NCBI GenBank assembly: GCA_964611645.1
Contig: CAZTAO010000008.1
Coordinates: 68,516 to 132,515 of the forward strand
DNA from: CAZTAO01 sp964611645
GTDB taxonomy: Bacteria; Armatimonadota; UBA5829
Reading direction: 5' to 3'
DNA length: 64,000 nt
In this document: positions 1-8,820 of the stretch, piece after piece
How the letters are laid out: every line of letters starts with the position of its first letter
How positions within the stretch are numbered: position 1 is the first letter of the stretch
Position numbers and translations under genes: made by a program
The notes under the pieces: generated by a model
The model's input: only the letters and a program-made list of their open reading frames with translations
What the model was told of the DNA's origin: nothing
Databases searched by the model: none

Positions 1-1014
1 TTCGACAAGTCCAGGGGAACCTCGGGGATCACTATGTCGCTGTATCCAAGCCACCTCACGCAGGTTATCCCGCCGTTCTCGCTGTGGTGGATAGGGATGC
101 TTCACGACTACGCGATGTGGCGCGATGACCCCGAGTTCGTGCGCAACCTGATGCCGGGAGTTCGCGCGGTTATAGATGCCTTCCGACGCTGGATCAACGC
201 CGACGGCCTGGTGGAGTCTCCCCAGGGGTGGAACTTTATGGACTGGGTGCCCGGTTGGCATATAGGCGCGCCGCCGGACGGGCAAACGGGAGTCAACGGC
301 AGCATCAACTGGCTGTATATATATGCGCTGGCCAAGGCGGCGGAGCTGGAGGATATGATGGGTGAGCCGGAGATGGCCGCCAGAGACCGCAAGTTCGCAC
401 AAAACGCCGCCGATGCAGCCACAAAGGCGTTCTTCGACACCAACCGGGGCATGTTCTCCGAAGATATCAAACATGAGCACTTTAGCGAGCACGCGCAGTG
501 CCTTGCCCTGCTGAGCGGATTCTTGCCGGAGGAACTCCGCAATCCGGTCACCAATGGCCTGCTCACCGCCGATGATCTCGCCCGGACAACCATTTACTTC
601 AGCCACTACCTCTTCGAGACCTACACCCAGATTGGCCGCATCGACAGGCTGATGGACCGCCTGGAGCACTGGTTCCTACTCCCATCTCAAGGCTTCAAGA
701 CCACGCCTGAGAGGCCCGAACCCAGCCGTTCCGACTGCCACGCCTGGGGCGCCCACCCCCTATACCACTACGCCGCAAGCATCCTGGGAGTCCGCCCAGC
801 AAGCGCAGGCTTCAAAACAGTAAAGATCACCCCCCAGCTAGGCTCCCTGACCTGGGCCAAAGGCTCCGTCCCGCATCCTATGGGGATGATTGAGGTGGAC
901 TTGCGGGTGGTTGACGGGAAGCTCACTGGGTCTGTCGTTTCGCCTGTGCATGGGGTGCTGGTTTTTGGGGGGAGAGAGGTGTTGTTGGGGGTTGGGAGGA
1001 CGGAGTTAGCCTGA
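1..1014 (+). CDS. Alpha-L-rhamnosidase (GH78-like), C-terminal part, cut by window edge
   Basis: The frame is open from base 1 through the ATG at 34, so this is the last 337 residues of a longer protein that starts upstream. The sequence has the helical (alpha/alpha)6 barrel style of GH78 rhamnosidases: W-rich segments with DWVPGWH near residue 83, GVNGSINWLYIYAL, and a SEHAQCLALLSGFLPEE segment typical of the family. A C-terminal beta-sandwich follows the HAWGAHPLYH motif. GH78 enzymes hydrolyse terminal L-rhamnose from plant or microbial glycans. The catalytic acid cannot be assigned because the N-terminal half is missing. It belongs with the carbohydrate-active genes that follow. Confidence 0.8.
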   Translation, partial: FDKSRGTSGITMSLYPSHLTQVIPPFSLWWIGMLHDYAMWRDDPEFVRNLMPGVRAVIDAFRRWINADGLVESPQGWNFMDWVPGWHIGAPPDGQTGVNGSINWLYIYALAKAAELEDMMGEPEMAARDRKFAQNAADAATKAFFDTNRGMFSEDIKHEHFSEHAQCLALLSGFLPEELRNPVTNGLLTADDLARTTIYFSHYLFETYTQIGRIDRLMDRLEHWFLLPSQGFKTTPERPEPSRSDCHAWGAHPLYHYAASILGVRPASAGFKTVKITPQLGSLTWAKGSVPHPMGMIEVDLRVVDGKLTGSVVSPVHGVLVFGGREVLLGVGRTELA

Positions 1015-1027
1015 CGCCGAGCATACT

Positions 1028-1060
1028 CACGTCATGCTGAACTTGTTTCAGCATCTGGCG
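1028..1060. repeat. Partial copy of dispersed palindromic repeat family A
   Basis: The core TGCTGAACTTGTTTCAGCA at 1034-1052 is a 7 bp perfect hairpin with a 5 base loop. The same core recurs near 17433, 25957, 37803 and 38962. Only the first half of the longer element is present here. Confidence 0.8.
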
Positions 1061-1083
1061 CGAATGTGGCCAAATCGCCGGAA

Positions 1084-1112
1084 TTGACGAACGCAAACCG
1101 GAGTGCTAGACT
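1084..1112 (+). promoter_or_regulatory. Sigma-70-type promoter of the HEPN module
   Basis: TTGACG at 1084-1089, a 17 base spacer, and TAGACT at 1107-1112. Transcription would begin about 6-8 bases after the -10 box, almost exactly on the ATG at 1119. The mRNA is therefore likely leaderless or nearly so. Confidence 0.55.
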
Positions 1113-1118
1113 AGCGAT

Positions 1119-1529
1119 ATGAGCACACCGTTACGCAGCAGCAAACCTGAGAGTGGAATTGGCATCAAGTACCCAGCGGCAGTCAGAGTCCGTCGCAAAC
1201 CGGCTCCGACCGCGTGTCTCGCGCAATCGTACGGGTTGCGCAATGAACAAGGAATTGCTGATTTCGCCGAGAGGTTCCCATCACTCGTCCCGACGCTGAT
1301 GAAAGTTCCTGCGGCCATAGCCCCATATTTCCCAGACGCGAAGCTCTTCCTGGACGTCTACCGGGACCACCAAGACCCAGACTATACTATGCTCGTTCTG
1401 CGCATCCAAACTAAGATAGGGTATCCGGAGTACCGCGTGCGGCTGAAAGAGTTCCGGCACGGATGGTGGCATAATAACGTCAGCGGCAGTCTAGACGCAG
1501 TGACTGCCGTGGGAATAGAACCCGTCTGA
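1119..1529 (+). CDS. Hypothetical protein, upstream partner of a HEPN protein
   Basis: A 136-residue soluble protein with no signal peptide or membrane segment and no family I can name. The first ~50 residues are basic and low-complexity; the rest looks like a compact alpha/beta domain ending in alternating hydrophobic strands (YTMLVLRIQTK, YRVRLKEF). Its stop codon TGA shares its last base with the ATG of the next gene, so the two are translationally coupled. By position it could be the antitoxin or substrate-recognition half of a HEPN two-gene module; that is inference. The start ATG sits at the predicted transcription start and has no Shine-Dalgarno site, which fits leaderless translation. 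Confidence 0.6.
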   Translation: MSTPLRSSKPESGIGIKYPAAVRVRRKPAPTACLAQSYGLRNEQGIADFAERFPSLVPTLMKVPAAIAPYFPDAKLFLDVYRDHQDPDYTMLVLRIQTKIGYPEYRVRLKEFRHGWWHNNVSGSLDAVTAVGIEPV

Positions 1530-1894
1530 TGCTCCCAGCGTACTTCAACTACAAGGGCTATCTGGAACTCGCCAAGCAACTGCTCCTGACCTCATCAACC
1601 AGCGGTGCGCTGACGGAGGCCAGTCTACGGTCTTCAATCAGCCGTTCATACTACTGTGCGTTTCTGTATGCCCGGCAGTTTCACTCAAACCGCGGTGTTG
1701 GTCACGGAGAGCTCATAGCCTGGGTGAAGAGTCACGATTTCGTACTGGCAGACGATCTGGCGGATTTGAAAGCGTTCCGCGAAGACTGCGACTACGACCA
1801 TCCCATCACCTATTCCCTCGGCTCAAAGGCGCAGGAGTGTGTTGATATAGTGGAGGAACTGCTTGGGAGGTTGGACGAGTTGTTTGGGAAGTAG
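1529..1894 (+). CDS. HEPN-domain protein, possible toxin or RNase
   Basis: A 121-residue, mostly helical protein. SRSYYCAFLYAR at residues 39-49 matches the conserved helix of HEPN proteins (R-x-YYA-F-x-A). FREDCDYDH at 83-91 contains R84 and H91 separated by six residues, which fits the R-x4-6-H motif of catalytic HEPN ribonucleases. The gene overlaps the preceding one by one base (TGATG). HEPN proteins in such pairs are commonly toxins, or RNA-targeting parts of defence systems, neutralised by the neighbour. The fold assignment is fairly secure; ribonuclease activity and toxin role are inferred. Confidence 0.65.
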   Translation: MLPAYFNYKGYLELAKQLLLTSSTSGALTEASLRSSISRSYYCAFLYARQFHSNRGVGHGELIAWVKSHDFVLADDLADLKAFREDCDYDHPITYSLGSKAQECVDIVEELLGRLDELFGK

Positions 1895-1919
1895 GGTCTA
1901 GGCTGACGGGATTCGGCCC

Positions 1920-2380
1920 TCACCCCGGCATCTCGCTATAGGTCCGGCCCTGTAGACTGCGCCCTGCTTTTTTCTTGTTCACCCCGCCCCACTGCTTGAA
2001 GAAGAACGGCACTCCCCATTCCAGGCACTGGTTGCGGATGTCGATGGCCCAGGCTTCATCCATTGGTCGCGCGCCGATGCCTGATTCTCCGCCCACTATC
2101 ACCCAGTCTATGCCGGTGAGGTCGAGGTTGGGAAGTGGGCTGAGGAGTGGCTCCAGCGAGAGGAACTTGGTCTTGGCACCGGTGCTCGGAGGTCGTCGAT
2201 CCGGTATCTGCAGGAATCGTGCTCTACTGTAACTCCCATCCAGATATTGTCGCACCATTCGATGGCGGGATCGAGCTTGCGGAGCCGTTCCAACCGTTTT
2301 GTCAGTGCCTGGAAGTTGTGCTGTGGCGCGTCGGCCATAGTGCGGACTGTCGATATTACGCAACGTACAGCATTCAAGAC
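1920..2380 (-). pseudogene. Frameshifted fragment of phage Gp37/Gp68-like (DUF5131) gene
   Basis: Two minus-strand frames carry consecutive parts of one protein family. The first (2377 down to about 2170) reads MADAPQHNFQALTKRLERLRKL and IWMGVTVEH. The second (down to 1920) reads KTKFLSLEPLLSPLP, WVIVGGESG, ARPMDEAWAIDIRNQC and FFFKQWGG. Both blocks are hallmarks of DUF5131, a radical-SAM-like family found in phages and defence-like islands. The blocks lie in different frames, and the N-terminal part with the Cys motif (WNPVTGC-type) is missing. This is therefore a decayed gene with a frameshift near 2170-2190 and a lost 5' end. Confidence 0.75.
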
Positions 2381-2417
2381 GGTCCGTCAGCGCGTGATCC
2401 TCATTGGTAAGATTGCT

Positions 2418-2921
2418 TCAGTCTTCTAACGTGACGAGCCGTTCAATATCTGATGCGCGTTCGGCAACCGTTAGCCATCTGGTTCCATCGCGCGGGACAT
2501 ACCGTTCTGAACATTTGAACCACAGAGAGATACCAGATCGGTTGTGCGGGGTCTGTTTCGTGCTATTGGACGTGCTCGTCTTCGACCTCTGACCCAGCAT
2601 ACCTTTCTTCCCGGTTGTCTGAAATCCTTTCTCGAGCATTACCATCTTGACAAGCACGCCCGTTGCCTGACGCAGTCTATAGGTGTGATCGCTATTGCCA
2701 TCCATCATATAGCCGTGGAACCATTCCTGCTGTTCCAGTTCGCGCACGACCCCGGCCAGTGCAGGGAGGTCAAAATGCATCTCTGCACTGACTAGCCTGT
2801 CCTGACGATTGGGGTCCTGTAGAAAGTCAACCAAACGGGAAAGTGTAATCCCACTATCCCTCTCAACGTCCGAGTATTTTGATCCTTGCTTGCTGTCTAG
2901 GAATTCTTGCTTGGTAAACAT
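2418..2921 (-). CDS. Hypothetical protein
   Basis: A 167-residue soluble protein of unknown family. The start at 2921 is preferred over in-frame upstream codons because GGAGG lies 8 bases before it, and because a consensus promoter (2958-2986) places transcription start near 2951. The middle (SAEMHFDLPALAGVVRELE) looks like a small helical domain. The C-terminal third is rich in Ser, Thr and Lys. It lies immediately upstream of the DUF5131 remnant on the same strand, so both may come from one accessory insertion. No function can be assigned. Confidence 0.5.
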   Translation of the reverse strand: MFTKQEFLDSKQGSKYSDVERDSGITLSRLVDFLQDPNRQDRLVSAEMHFDLPALAGVVRELEQQEWFHGYMMDGNSDHTYRLRQATGVLVKMVMLEKGFQTTGKKGMLGQRSKTSTSNSTKQTPHNRSGISLWFKCSERYVPRDGTRWLTVAERASDIERLVTLED

Positions 2922-2957
2922 GACATCGACCTCCATAGTAGTCTGACCACACCTGTC

Positions 2958-2986
2958 ATTATAGACAGTGTGAAACGCGCTGTCAA
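2958..2986 (-). promoter_or_regulatory. Perfect consensus sigma-70-type promoter
   Basis: On the minus strand TTGACA (2986-2981), a 17 base spacer, then TATAAT (2963-2958). Both hexamers match the consensus exactly. It drives the hypothetical gene that starts at 2921 with a leader of about 30 bases. Confidence 0.75.
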
Positions 2987-3264
2987 ATGAATGTGCTAGC
3001 AGCCCATATTCCTGGATTTGAGTTGCGGTTGCAGTCGGTTCTCTTGACGGTAATCTATATGCACAAGTGTCACTGCCGAATCCTTTGGACCCCACCGGCC
3101 AGGTGGAACACTAATTGTGATTATCTCTAGAGGTTGATTGCGCCAAGCCCACTGGGCTCCCACACGCTTGGAGGTCCGCATACTCGCCGAGAAACAAACT
3201 AGGTCATGTCGGCGTCCTTGTCAATTGCGAGGCGAAAGAGTAGAATTGATCAACTGATTCTGCG

Positions 3265-3756
3265 ATGATACCTTGGAGGGATGGAGTGTTGGGTATTAAA
3301 TTGTGCAAACCAGTCATAACGCGTAATGCCTGCAGACTGAGCAACGTAAGACTTGTGGTTCAAATACTAGCAATGGCTCTAGTAACGTTATTCTTGTCCT
3401 CGTGTTTTGGCCCGACACTGGATGAGTGTGAGGCTATGAATGCAGCTGAGGCTCGTGTGCGAGATCAGTTGAAGTGTCCAAGCACTGCGAAGTTCCCTGA
3501 TACTAAGGTTCTCGACAGCGCGAAAACCTCGGATGGTGAGACAGTATACCTTGTTCAGGCAGCAGTTGATGCAGAAAACAGCTTTGGGGCAATGATGCGC
3601 TCACACCATCTTGTCGTGCTATACGTAAAGGGAAACGAAACCTCCTGGAGCAGGATGTTCGCGGTGCATGAGATTTCAGACAGTACTCCAACAGAGTTGG
3701 AAATATCGATAGCAAAGGATGCGAATCAGTGGCCTGAGACACCAAAGGGCAGATGA
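3265..3756 (+). CDS. Small putative lipoprotein of unknown function
   Basis: A 163-residue protein with a hydrophobic segment ending in LFLSSC (Cys at residue 47 from the ATG at 3265), a fair lipobox for signal peptidase II. The mature part begins with a Cys/Glu-rich helix (DECEAMNAAEARVRDQL). It continues with LKCPSTAKFPDT and alternating strands, resembling small exported domains in which a helix is followed by a beta-sheet. The first 35 residues are unusually long for a lipoprotein signal. The true start may be a GTG at 3286 or 3355, a TTG at 3289, or the ATG at 3373. It is separated from the glycosidase-like pair downstream by about 160 bases. Confidence 0.55.
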   Translation: MIPWRDGVLGIKLCKPVITRNACRLSNVRLVVQILAMALVTLFLSSCFGPTLDECEAMNAAEARVRDQLKCPSTAKFPDTKVLDSAKTSDGETVYLVQAAVDAENSFGAMMRSHHLVVLYVKGNETSWSRMFAVHEISDSTPTELEISIAKDANQWPETPKGR

Positions 3757-3916
3757 CTCCGGCTTTGATCGGCATTCTCACTGCCAATCTGAACGTACGT
3801 GAATATACTGACAGACAAGCGGCCAGTTCCGGGCTCTATTGGTTCGTATCCGGCATCCCGCCCTCCTTCCCAACCGTGCTACCATATACCGTCCCATAAT
3901 CAAAGGAGATCACTTC

Positions 3917-5206
3917 ATGAACACTTCCCAGATATGCGTCCTTCTTGCATTGGTTGGAATCCTGCTGGTCGGCTCTGTCCCCTCAAACGCGGCCTGGAAG
4001 CAGGACCGGTTTATTGTTACTGCGTATTGCACGCCGCCTGCCGAGGATGGGCCTTTGGCGGCTTTCGCGGGAGAGGGTTATAACCTTACCTGGGCGCCCG
4101 CGGACAAGCTCGATCTTGTGCGGAAGTATGGGCTGCGAGCGATGGTTCAGGATGGGCTGCTTCAGGCTTCGACTCTCGATACCCCTGAGCAGCGGGCTAA
4201 GCTGGATGAGCTTATCAACCGCGTCAAGAACCATCCCGCGATGGGGGGCTATTACCTTATCGATGAACCCGGCGCGAGTTCATTCGAGGGCTGGGGGAAG
4301 CTGGTTGCCTACCTCAAGGAGCGCGACCCCAAACACATGGCGTACATCAATCTTTTCCCGACGTACGCTCAAGCCGAGGGCCAGCTCAACGTATCGCCTG
4401 ATGACATCAAGAAAGCATCCGAGACCCCCGACGGAGTATTCACCCCCACCGCCAACCGCGGCGGCAATATGGATGTCGCGTGGGCATATAAAGCATATTT
4501 GCAGCGGTTCATAGACACAGTAAAGCCGGAACTGATAAGCTGGGACCACTATCACTTCGAACAATCCGGAGATGGGACTCAGTATTTCCTCAATCTGGAA
4601 CTGATCCGGGACACCGCTCTCAAGGCCAAGCTGCCATTCCTGAACATCATCCAGGCAAACACTATCGTCAGCACGTGGCGGCGAACAACCATCGACGAAA
4701 TGCGGTTCCTGATCTACACCACCATGGCCTACGGCGGTCGCGGGATATCCTACTTCACATACTGGGGGCCTGTGGAGTATCACGGGCTGTATGAGGATGG
4801 GAAGCAGACCTCTCACGCTCTCGACGCCGCGGCTCTAAATAAAGGCATGAACGCAATCGGCCCAGAACTGATGAAGCTCAAGAGCGTCGGGGTGTACCAT
4901 AGCAAAGAGATCCCCTGGGGTGGACGCCCCGTGCCCGCAGACTGCCCGGTGCAGGTAGAGTCGCTGACACCCTGCGTGTTGGGTCTGTTCGGAGACAAGA
5001 CCGAGGTTGAAGCATTCATGTTGGTCAACCGAGACTACAAGAACCCCGCCCAAGTCAACTTGTACTTCACCAAAGGCATCAAGAGCCTGCGAGAGTTCAG
5101 CCGCGAAACGGGCAAATGGAAGAACCTCGGCAAGGTGATGACCGGTCGGCCACTCTTCATAACCGTGGAGCCCGGGGATGGAAGGCTGTTTCGGCTGGTG
5201 AGATAA
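3917..5206 (+). CDS. Secreted TIM-barrel glycosidase-like protein, tandem copy 1
   Basis: The start at 3917 has AAAGGAG 8 bases upstream; the upstream in-frame ATG at 3839 has none. The 429-residue product opens with a signal peptide (VLLALVGILLVG, cleavage near SNAA at about 27) and acts outside the cytoplasm. YYLIDEPG near residue 115 and SWDHYHFE near 212 look like the strand ends of a GH42- or GH5-like barrel with acidic active-site residues. YGGRGISYFTYWGP near 275 resembles the C-terminal part of such barrels. A short beta domain (VNRDYKNPAQV, GDGRLFRLV) closes the protein. It is a close paralogue of the next gene, 36 bases away and of identical length, so the two arose by tandem duplication. 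The exact family and substrate are not recognised. Confidence 0.65.
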   Translation: MNTSQICVLLALVGILLVGSVPSNAAWKQDRFIVTAYCTPPAEDGPLAAFAGEGYNLTWAPADKLDLVRKYGLRAMVQDGLLQASTLDTPEQRAKLDELINRVKNHPAMGGYYLIDEPGASSFEGWGKLVAYLKERDPKHMAYINLFPTYAQAEGQLNVSPDDIKKASETPDGVFTPTANRGGNMDVAWAYKAYLQRFIDTVKPELISWDHYHFEQSGDGTQYFLNLELIRDTALKAKLPFLNIIQANTIVSTWRRTTIDEMRFLIYTTMAYGGRGISYFTYWGPVEYHGLYEDGKQTSHALDAAALNKGMNAIGPELMKLKSVGVYHSKEIPWGGRPVPADCPVQVESLTPCVLGLFGDKTEVEAFMLVNRDYKNPAQVNLYFTKGIKSLREFSRETGKWKNLGKVMTGRPLFITVEPGDGRLFRLVR

Positions 5207-5242
5207 ATCCGCCAAATTAGACATAGAAAAGGAAGTCATTGT

Positions 5243-6532
5243 ATGAATAGTTATCAGTTGTGCGTATTACTTGTTTTGGTTGGAATCCTGCTGGTTGGCT
5301 GTGTCCCGGCGAATGCTGGGTGGAAGCAGGACCGGTTTATGATTACGGTTTGGTGTAACCCTCCGGCGGAGGAAGGGCCTCTCACGGATTACCGCGATGA
5401 GGGGTATACGCTTGCTTGGGTTCCCGCGGAGAGGCTGGACATGGCGCAGAAGCTTGGCCTGCAGGGAATGCTTCGGGACCCGCTTCTGGAGACCCCTGCA
5501 ACCCTCGATACCGCCGAGGGCCGGGCACAGTTGGACGCGCTTATCGAGAAGGTGAAGAACCATCCCGCGATGGAAGCCTACTATCTCGTGGATGAGCCGG
5601 GAGTGAGCGCGTTCGAGGGTTGGGGGAAGATGGTTGCGTATCTCAAGGAGCGCGACCCCAAGCATCTGGCATATATCAACCTCTATCCCACCTACGCCTC
5701 CAAGGAGCAGCTCAACCTTTCGGCGGATGAGATTAGGAAGATCTCAACCACCGGCGACCAGATATTCACAGCCCTTGCCGGCGAGCAGGGCAGCGTGGAT
5801 GTGGCTCTGGCATACAAGCAGTATCTGCAGCGGTTTGTGGATGTGGTCAAGCCAGAACTCATCAGCTACGACCACTACCACTTCTTCGGCTGGGGAGACG
5901 GCGCACAGTATTTCCTCAACCTCGAGCTGATCCGCTCCGCCGCGTTAACGGCCAAGCTGCCTTTCCTCAACATAATCCAGGCGGACCGCTTCGACCAGGG
6001 CTGGAGACGGCCCAACGCCAACGAAATGCGGTTCCTGGTCTACACCACAATGGCATACGGCGGCCGAGGCATATCCTACTTCACATACTGGGGCCCAGAG
6101 TCTTACCATGGCCTCTACGAGGACGGCAAGCGCACCCCGTACGCCCTGGACGCCGCTGTCCTCAACAAAGAAATGGCCATCCTCGGCCCCGAGTTGATGA
6201 AGCTCACAAGCACCGAAGTCTACCACACCGGAGACATCGCATTCGGAGCCAGAGCCATTCCCGCGGATTGCCCCATCCAGGTTTCAAGCAAGTCCCCGAG
6301 CCTGCTGGGACTCTTCACCGAGAACACCGGTACTGACGCCTTCATGATCATGAACCGGGACTACAAAAACCTCTCCAGCGTGAAGCTGACCTTCGCCAAA
6401 GGCATCACCGGCCTGCGAGAGTTCAACCGCAAGACCAAGAAGTGGCAGACCTACGTCAAGCTTACCGACGGCGGCCCGGCAGTAGTCCTGCTACAGCCCG
6501 CCGATGGCAGACTCTTCAAGTTGGTGAAGTAG
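5243..6532 (+). CDS. Secreted TIM-barrel glycosidase-like protein, tandem copy 2
   Basis: This is the second copy, 429 residues, alignable along its full length with the preceding gene. It shares a signal peptide ending near ANA, NHPAMEAYYLVDEPG, SYDHYHF, YGGRGISYFTYWGP and GDGRLFKLVK-like ends (here ADGRLFKLVK). AAAAGGA lies before the ATG. Differences are spread over the whole length, with the N-terminal ~100 residues least conserved, so the duplication is not recent. Both copies keep the acidic residues of DEPG and the DHYH motif, which suggests both are active, perhaps on different oligosaccharides. A run of intergenic repeats begins at the stop codon. Confidence 0.65.
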   Translation: MNSYQLCVLLVLVGILLVGCVPANAGWKQDRFMITVWCNPPAEEGPLTDYRDEGYTLAWVPAERLDMAQKLGLQGMLRDPLLETPATLDTAEGRAQLDALIEKVKNHPAMEAYYLVDEPGVSAFEGWGKMVAYLKERDPKHLAYINLYPTYASKEQLNLSADEIRKISTTGDQIFTALAGEQGSVDVALAYKQYLQRFVDVVKPELISYDHYHFFGWGDGAQYFLNLELIRSAALTAKLPFLNIIQADRFDQGWRRPNANEMRFLVYTTMAYGGRGISYFTYWGPESYHGLYEDGKRTPYALDAAVLNKEMAILGPELMKLTSTEVYHTGDIAFGARAIPADCPIQVSSKSPSLLGLFTENTGTDAFMIMNRDYKNLSSVKLTFAKGITGLREFNRKTKKWQTYVKLTDGGPAVVLLQPADGRLFKLVK

Positions 6533-6639
6533 TCTTGAACACGATTCACCAGATTAGGGGATGGACAGGATGGGGCAGGTCTGCACTGTCAGCCTCGCCA
6601 ATCCTGCCCATCCTTGAATCCCTTAATCTTGTTCAGACA
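6532..6639. repeat. Palindromic repeat family D, copy 1
   Basis: The element is bounded by GTCTTGAACA (6532-6541) and TGTTCAGAC (6630-6638), with internal inverted segments of the type ATGGACAGGAT and ATCCTGCCCAT. A cleaner copy lies at 53035-53125. It overlaps the stop codon of the upstream gene. Confidence 0.7.
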
Positions 6640-6755
6640 ATTCCCCCTCCCGCCAGGAGGGGGCTAGGGGGCGGTTCCTTCAGCCTATCAGTTTTGTTCC
6701 CGCCTTACGTTAGGAGAACCTCACCCCGGCCCTCTCCCAGCGTGGAGAGGGTGAA
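6640..6755. repeat. Two palindromic repeats of family B
   Basis: CCCCCTCCCGCCAGGAGGGGG at 6643-6663 is repeated almost base for base at 10742-10762. A second GC-rich palindrome (CCCTCTCCCAGCGTGGAGAGGG) lies at 6731-6752. They extend an upstream reading frame into the next gene and would give it a spurious N-terminus of about 110 residues if the first ATG were used. Confidence 0.75.
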
Positions 6756-6780
6756 AAGCAGATTCCTCCCTTCGGTCGGA

Positions 6781-8808
6781 ATGACAGTGGCTTTGTGCCT
6801 ACTTGCTGTCGCCGGGTCCTGCGCCCCCAAACCCCTCACCCTAACCCAATCCAGAAGCACCTGGACCCTGGCCAACAAGCGGATGTCGGTCGGCGTGTCG
6901 AAGACGAGCGGAGAGATCCTGTTTGTGCGTGACAAGAAGACCAACGTCCTGTCTTCTTCCGCTGCGCTGCGGATCGTTGACGTGGTCGCGGGCGCTACCT
7001 TTTCTGATCGTGATATGAGCGTGCGGGGGAGCGACGTCGTCTCAACCAAAGACTCAGTTCAACTCACAGTTCGCCGGACCAACGGCAAGGACTACTCGGT
7101 GGTATCCAAGTTCACGGTCGATGCAACCTCCGTTCGGGTGGACTGCGAGGTCTCTTGCGGCAAGCCCACGGCGAGCGAGTTCAATATCGATTTCCTCTTC
7201 CCCATCGCCTCTCAGAAGTTCGAGAATGTGTTCTGGCCGATGGTGGGCGCGCCCTTCGATATTCATAATCCCGGCGTCCCGAAGTTGGTCTACAGGTGGG
7301 GTATTCTGGTCCCGGAAGCAACCGTCTACAACCCGACCACCGATTCAGGTGTCAGCTTCATCGCGCCTATAGGCATGCCCAAACCGGGCTTCTCGTTCGA
7401 TTGGCAGGGCACATACCCCGACAACACGCTCGCCATTAGCAACTTCTACCTCGCGGGCGGCGGTGGCAAGAATGCCAAAGCGTCGATTTACATAGTCTGC
7501 CACGAAGGCGACTGGCGGCCTGGGTTGGGGTGGATGGTATCGAAGTACCCCGACTACTTCCGCGCGCCAAGGAGCAAGTTCCCGGGCGAGGGGCCGATGT
7601 CCATACTATTCTCCACAACCTCCGATGACTGGATGAAGCGCTACGCCGATATCGGGGTCAAGTGGCTGGAGTATCAATACTGCTTCCCGTTCTACGGCCT
7701 CTACGCGCCCAAGGGCGACGCCTGGAGCATCATCGCCGACAGCGACAAGGTGAGCCTGGAGGAGTGGGAAAAGGGTGGGGCGGTCGGAGCGCCGTTCGGC
7801 AAGAGCGTCATGCAAAACAAGTTCAACCTCGCCCGCAAGAACGGCATATCCATGTATCTATACTACCAGCATGCAGACGTTTGGCATCAGTATGCCGAGA
7901 AGTACTACGCCGCTGACATCGCCAAAGACGAGAAAGGCGATGCGCTTCCCGCGTTCAACCTCTGCCGCCTGATGAACTCCGATCCATCGACCAAGTGGGG
8001 CAAGGATATCCGGCAGCAGGCGCGCGATATGCTCAAAGCGTTTCCGGGGATTGATGGCCTCCTGTGGGATGAGCTTTTCTACGTCAATTACGACTTCGCG
8101 CACGACGACGGCATTACTATGCGAGGCAGCAGACCGTGCTATCAACTCGGCTTCGCCTGCGAGAAGCTGGTGAAAGAAGTGGTGCCGCTGATGCACCGGA
8201 ACGGGAAAGCGGTCTGGGGCAACGTGCCGTCCAGCGTGGAAGTGATACACGGGATCGACGGCATCCTGATAGAAAGCCCGGACTCCTACGCGGAAACCAT
8301 GCAATACCTAACTATCGCCAAGCCGATGGTATTGCTGAGTTACGACAAAGACATCAAAGCCACCGAGGACAAGCTCAAACGCTGCATCCTCTTCGGCGCA
8401 TTCCCCGGCCTCACGGAAGAGCAGTTCCCGAAAGGTGAAGATGGCCGCTCACTGGAACGACGATACAAGCCAATGATAGATCGCCTGACAGGCCGAGAGT
8501 GGGTCCTGACCGCTCACGCTCTCACGCTCCCGCCAAACGTCCGAGGCAATATCTTCAAGACCAAGACCAACTATCTGGTCACACTGATTACACCCGAAGC
8601 CACCCAACTAGGCGATTCCAAACCGACTGTGGTGCGAGTCCCGGTATCCATCAAAGTAGCAGACGCAAGTAAGATCAAGCGCTGCCATCTCCTCACCAGC
8701 GAAGGCGGCCCGCCGACCGCGTTACCGTTCACCAGAGGGCAAGATGGAGTCATCAATGCAGTAGTCCCATCGCACAAAGTGGCTTCAATGGTGGTGTTTG
8801 GCAAGTGA
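6781..8808 (+). CDS. Secreted or lipid-anchored glycoside hydrolase-like protein
   Basis: The start at 6781 is chosen because the frame further upstream (to 6442) is repeat sequence. The 675-residue product begins with a signal segment ending AVAGSC, a weak lipobox. An N-terminal beta-sandwich (about residues 30-250) precedes a barrel-like region with KWLEYQYCFPFYG, YLYYQHADVW, GIDGLLWDELFYVNYDF and KAVWGNVPSSVEV. The D/E pair in LLWDELF is a candidate catalytic site. The arrangement resembles GH36/GH97-style proteins, but I cannot name the family. A C-terminal beta domain with VVPSHKVASMVVF ends it. It likely acts with the two preceding secreted paralogues. Confidence 0.6.
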   Translation: MTVALCLLAVAGSCAPKPLTLTQSRSTWTLANKRMSVGVSKTSGEILFVRDKKTNVLSSSAALRIVDVVAGATFSDRDMSVRGSDVVSTKDSVQLTVRRTNGKDYSVVSKFTVDATSVRVDCEVSCGKPTASEFNIDFLFPIASQKFENVFWPMVGAPFDIHNPGVPKLVYRWGILVPEATVYNPTTDSGVSFIAPIGMPKPGFSFDWQGTYPDNTLAISNFYLAGGGGKNAKASIYIVCHEGDWRPGLGWMVSKYPDYFRAPRSKFPGEGPMSILFSTTSDDWMKRYADIGVKWLEYQYCFPFYGLYAPKGDAWSIIADSDKVSLEEWEKGGAVGAPFGKSVMQNKFNLARKNGISMYLYYQHADVWHQYAEKYYAADIAKDEKGDALPAFNLCRLMNSDPSTKWGKDIRQQARDMLKAFPGIDGLLWDELFYVNYDFAHDDGITMRGSRPCYQLGFACEKLVKEVVPLMHRNGKAVWGNVPSSVEVIHGIDGILIESPDSYAETMQYLTIAKPMVLLSYDKDIKATEDKLKRCILFGAFPGLTEEQFPKGEDGRSLERRYKPMIDRLTGREWVLTAHALTLPPNVRGNIFKTKTNYLVTLITPEATQLGDSKPTVVRVPVSIKVADASKIKRCHLLTSEGGPPTALPFTRGQDGVINAVVPSHKVASMVVFGK

Positions 8809-8820
8809 TTAGCTTACGTG

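Noticed and set aside
2996..3181. Small minus-strand frame upstream of the perfect promoter
   Set aside because: It lies ahead of the promoter at 2958-2986 in transcription order and has no ribosome site or recognisable domain.
6442..6780. N-terminal extension of the glycosidase-like protein
   Set aside because: The frame runs back through two palindromic repeats into the upstream gene; the signal segment begins at 6781.
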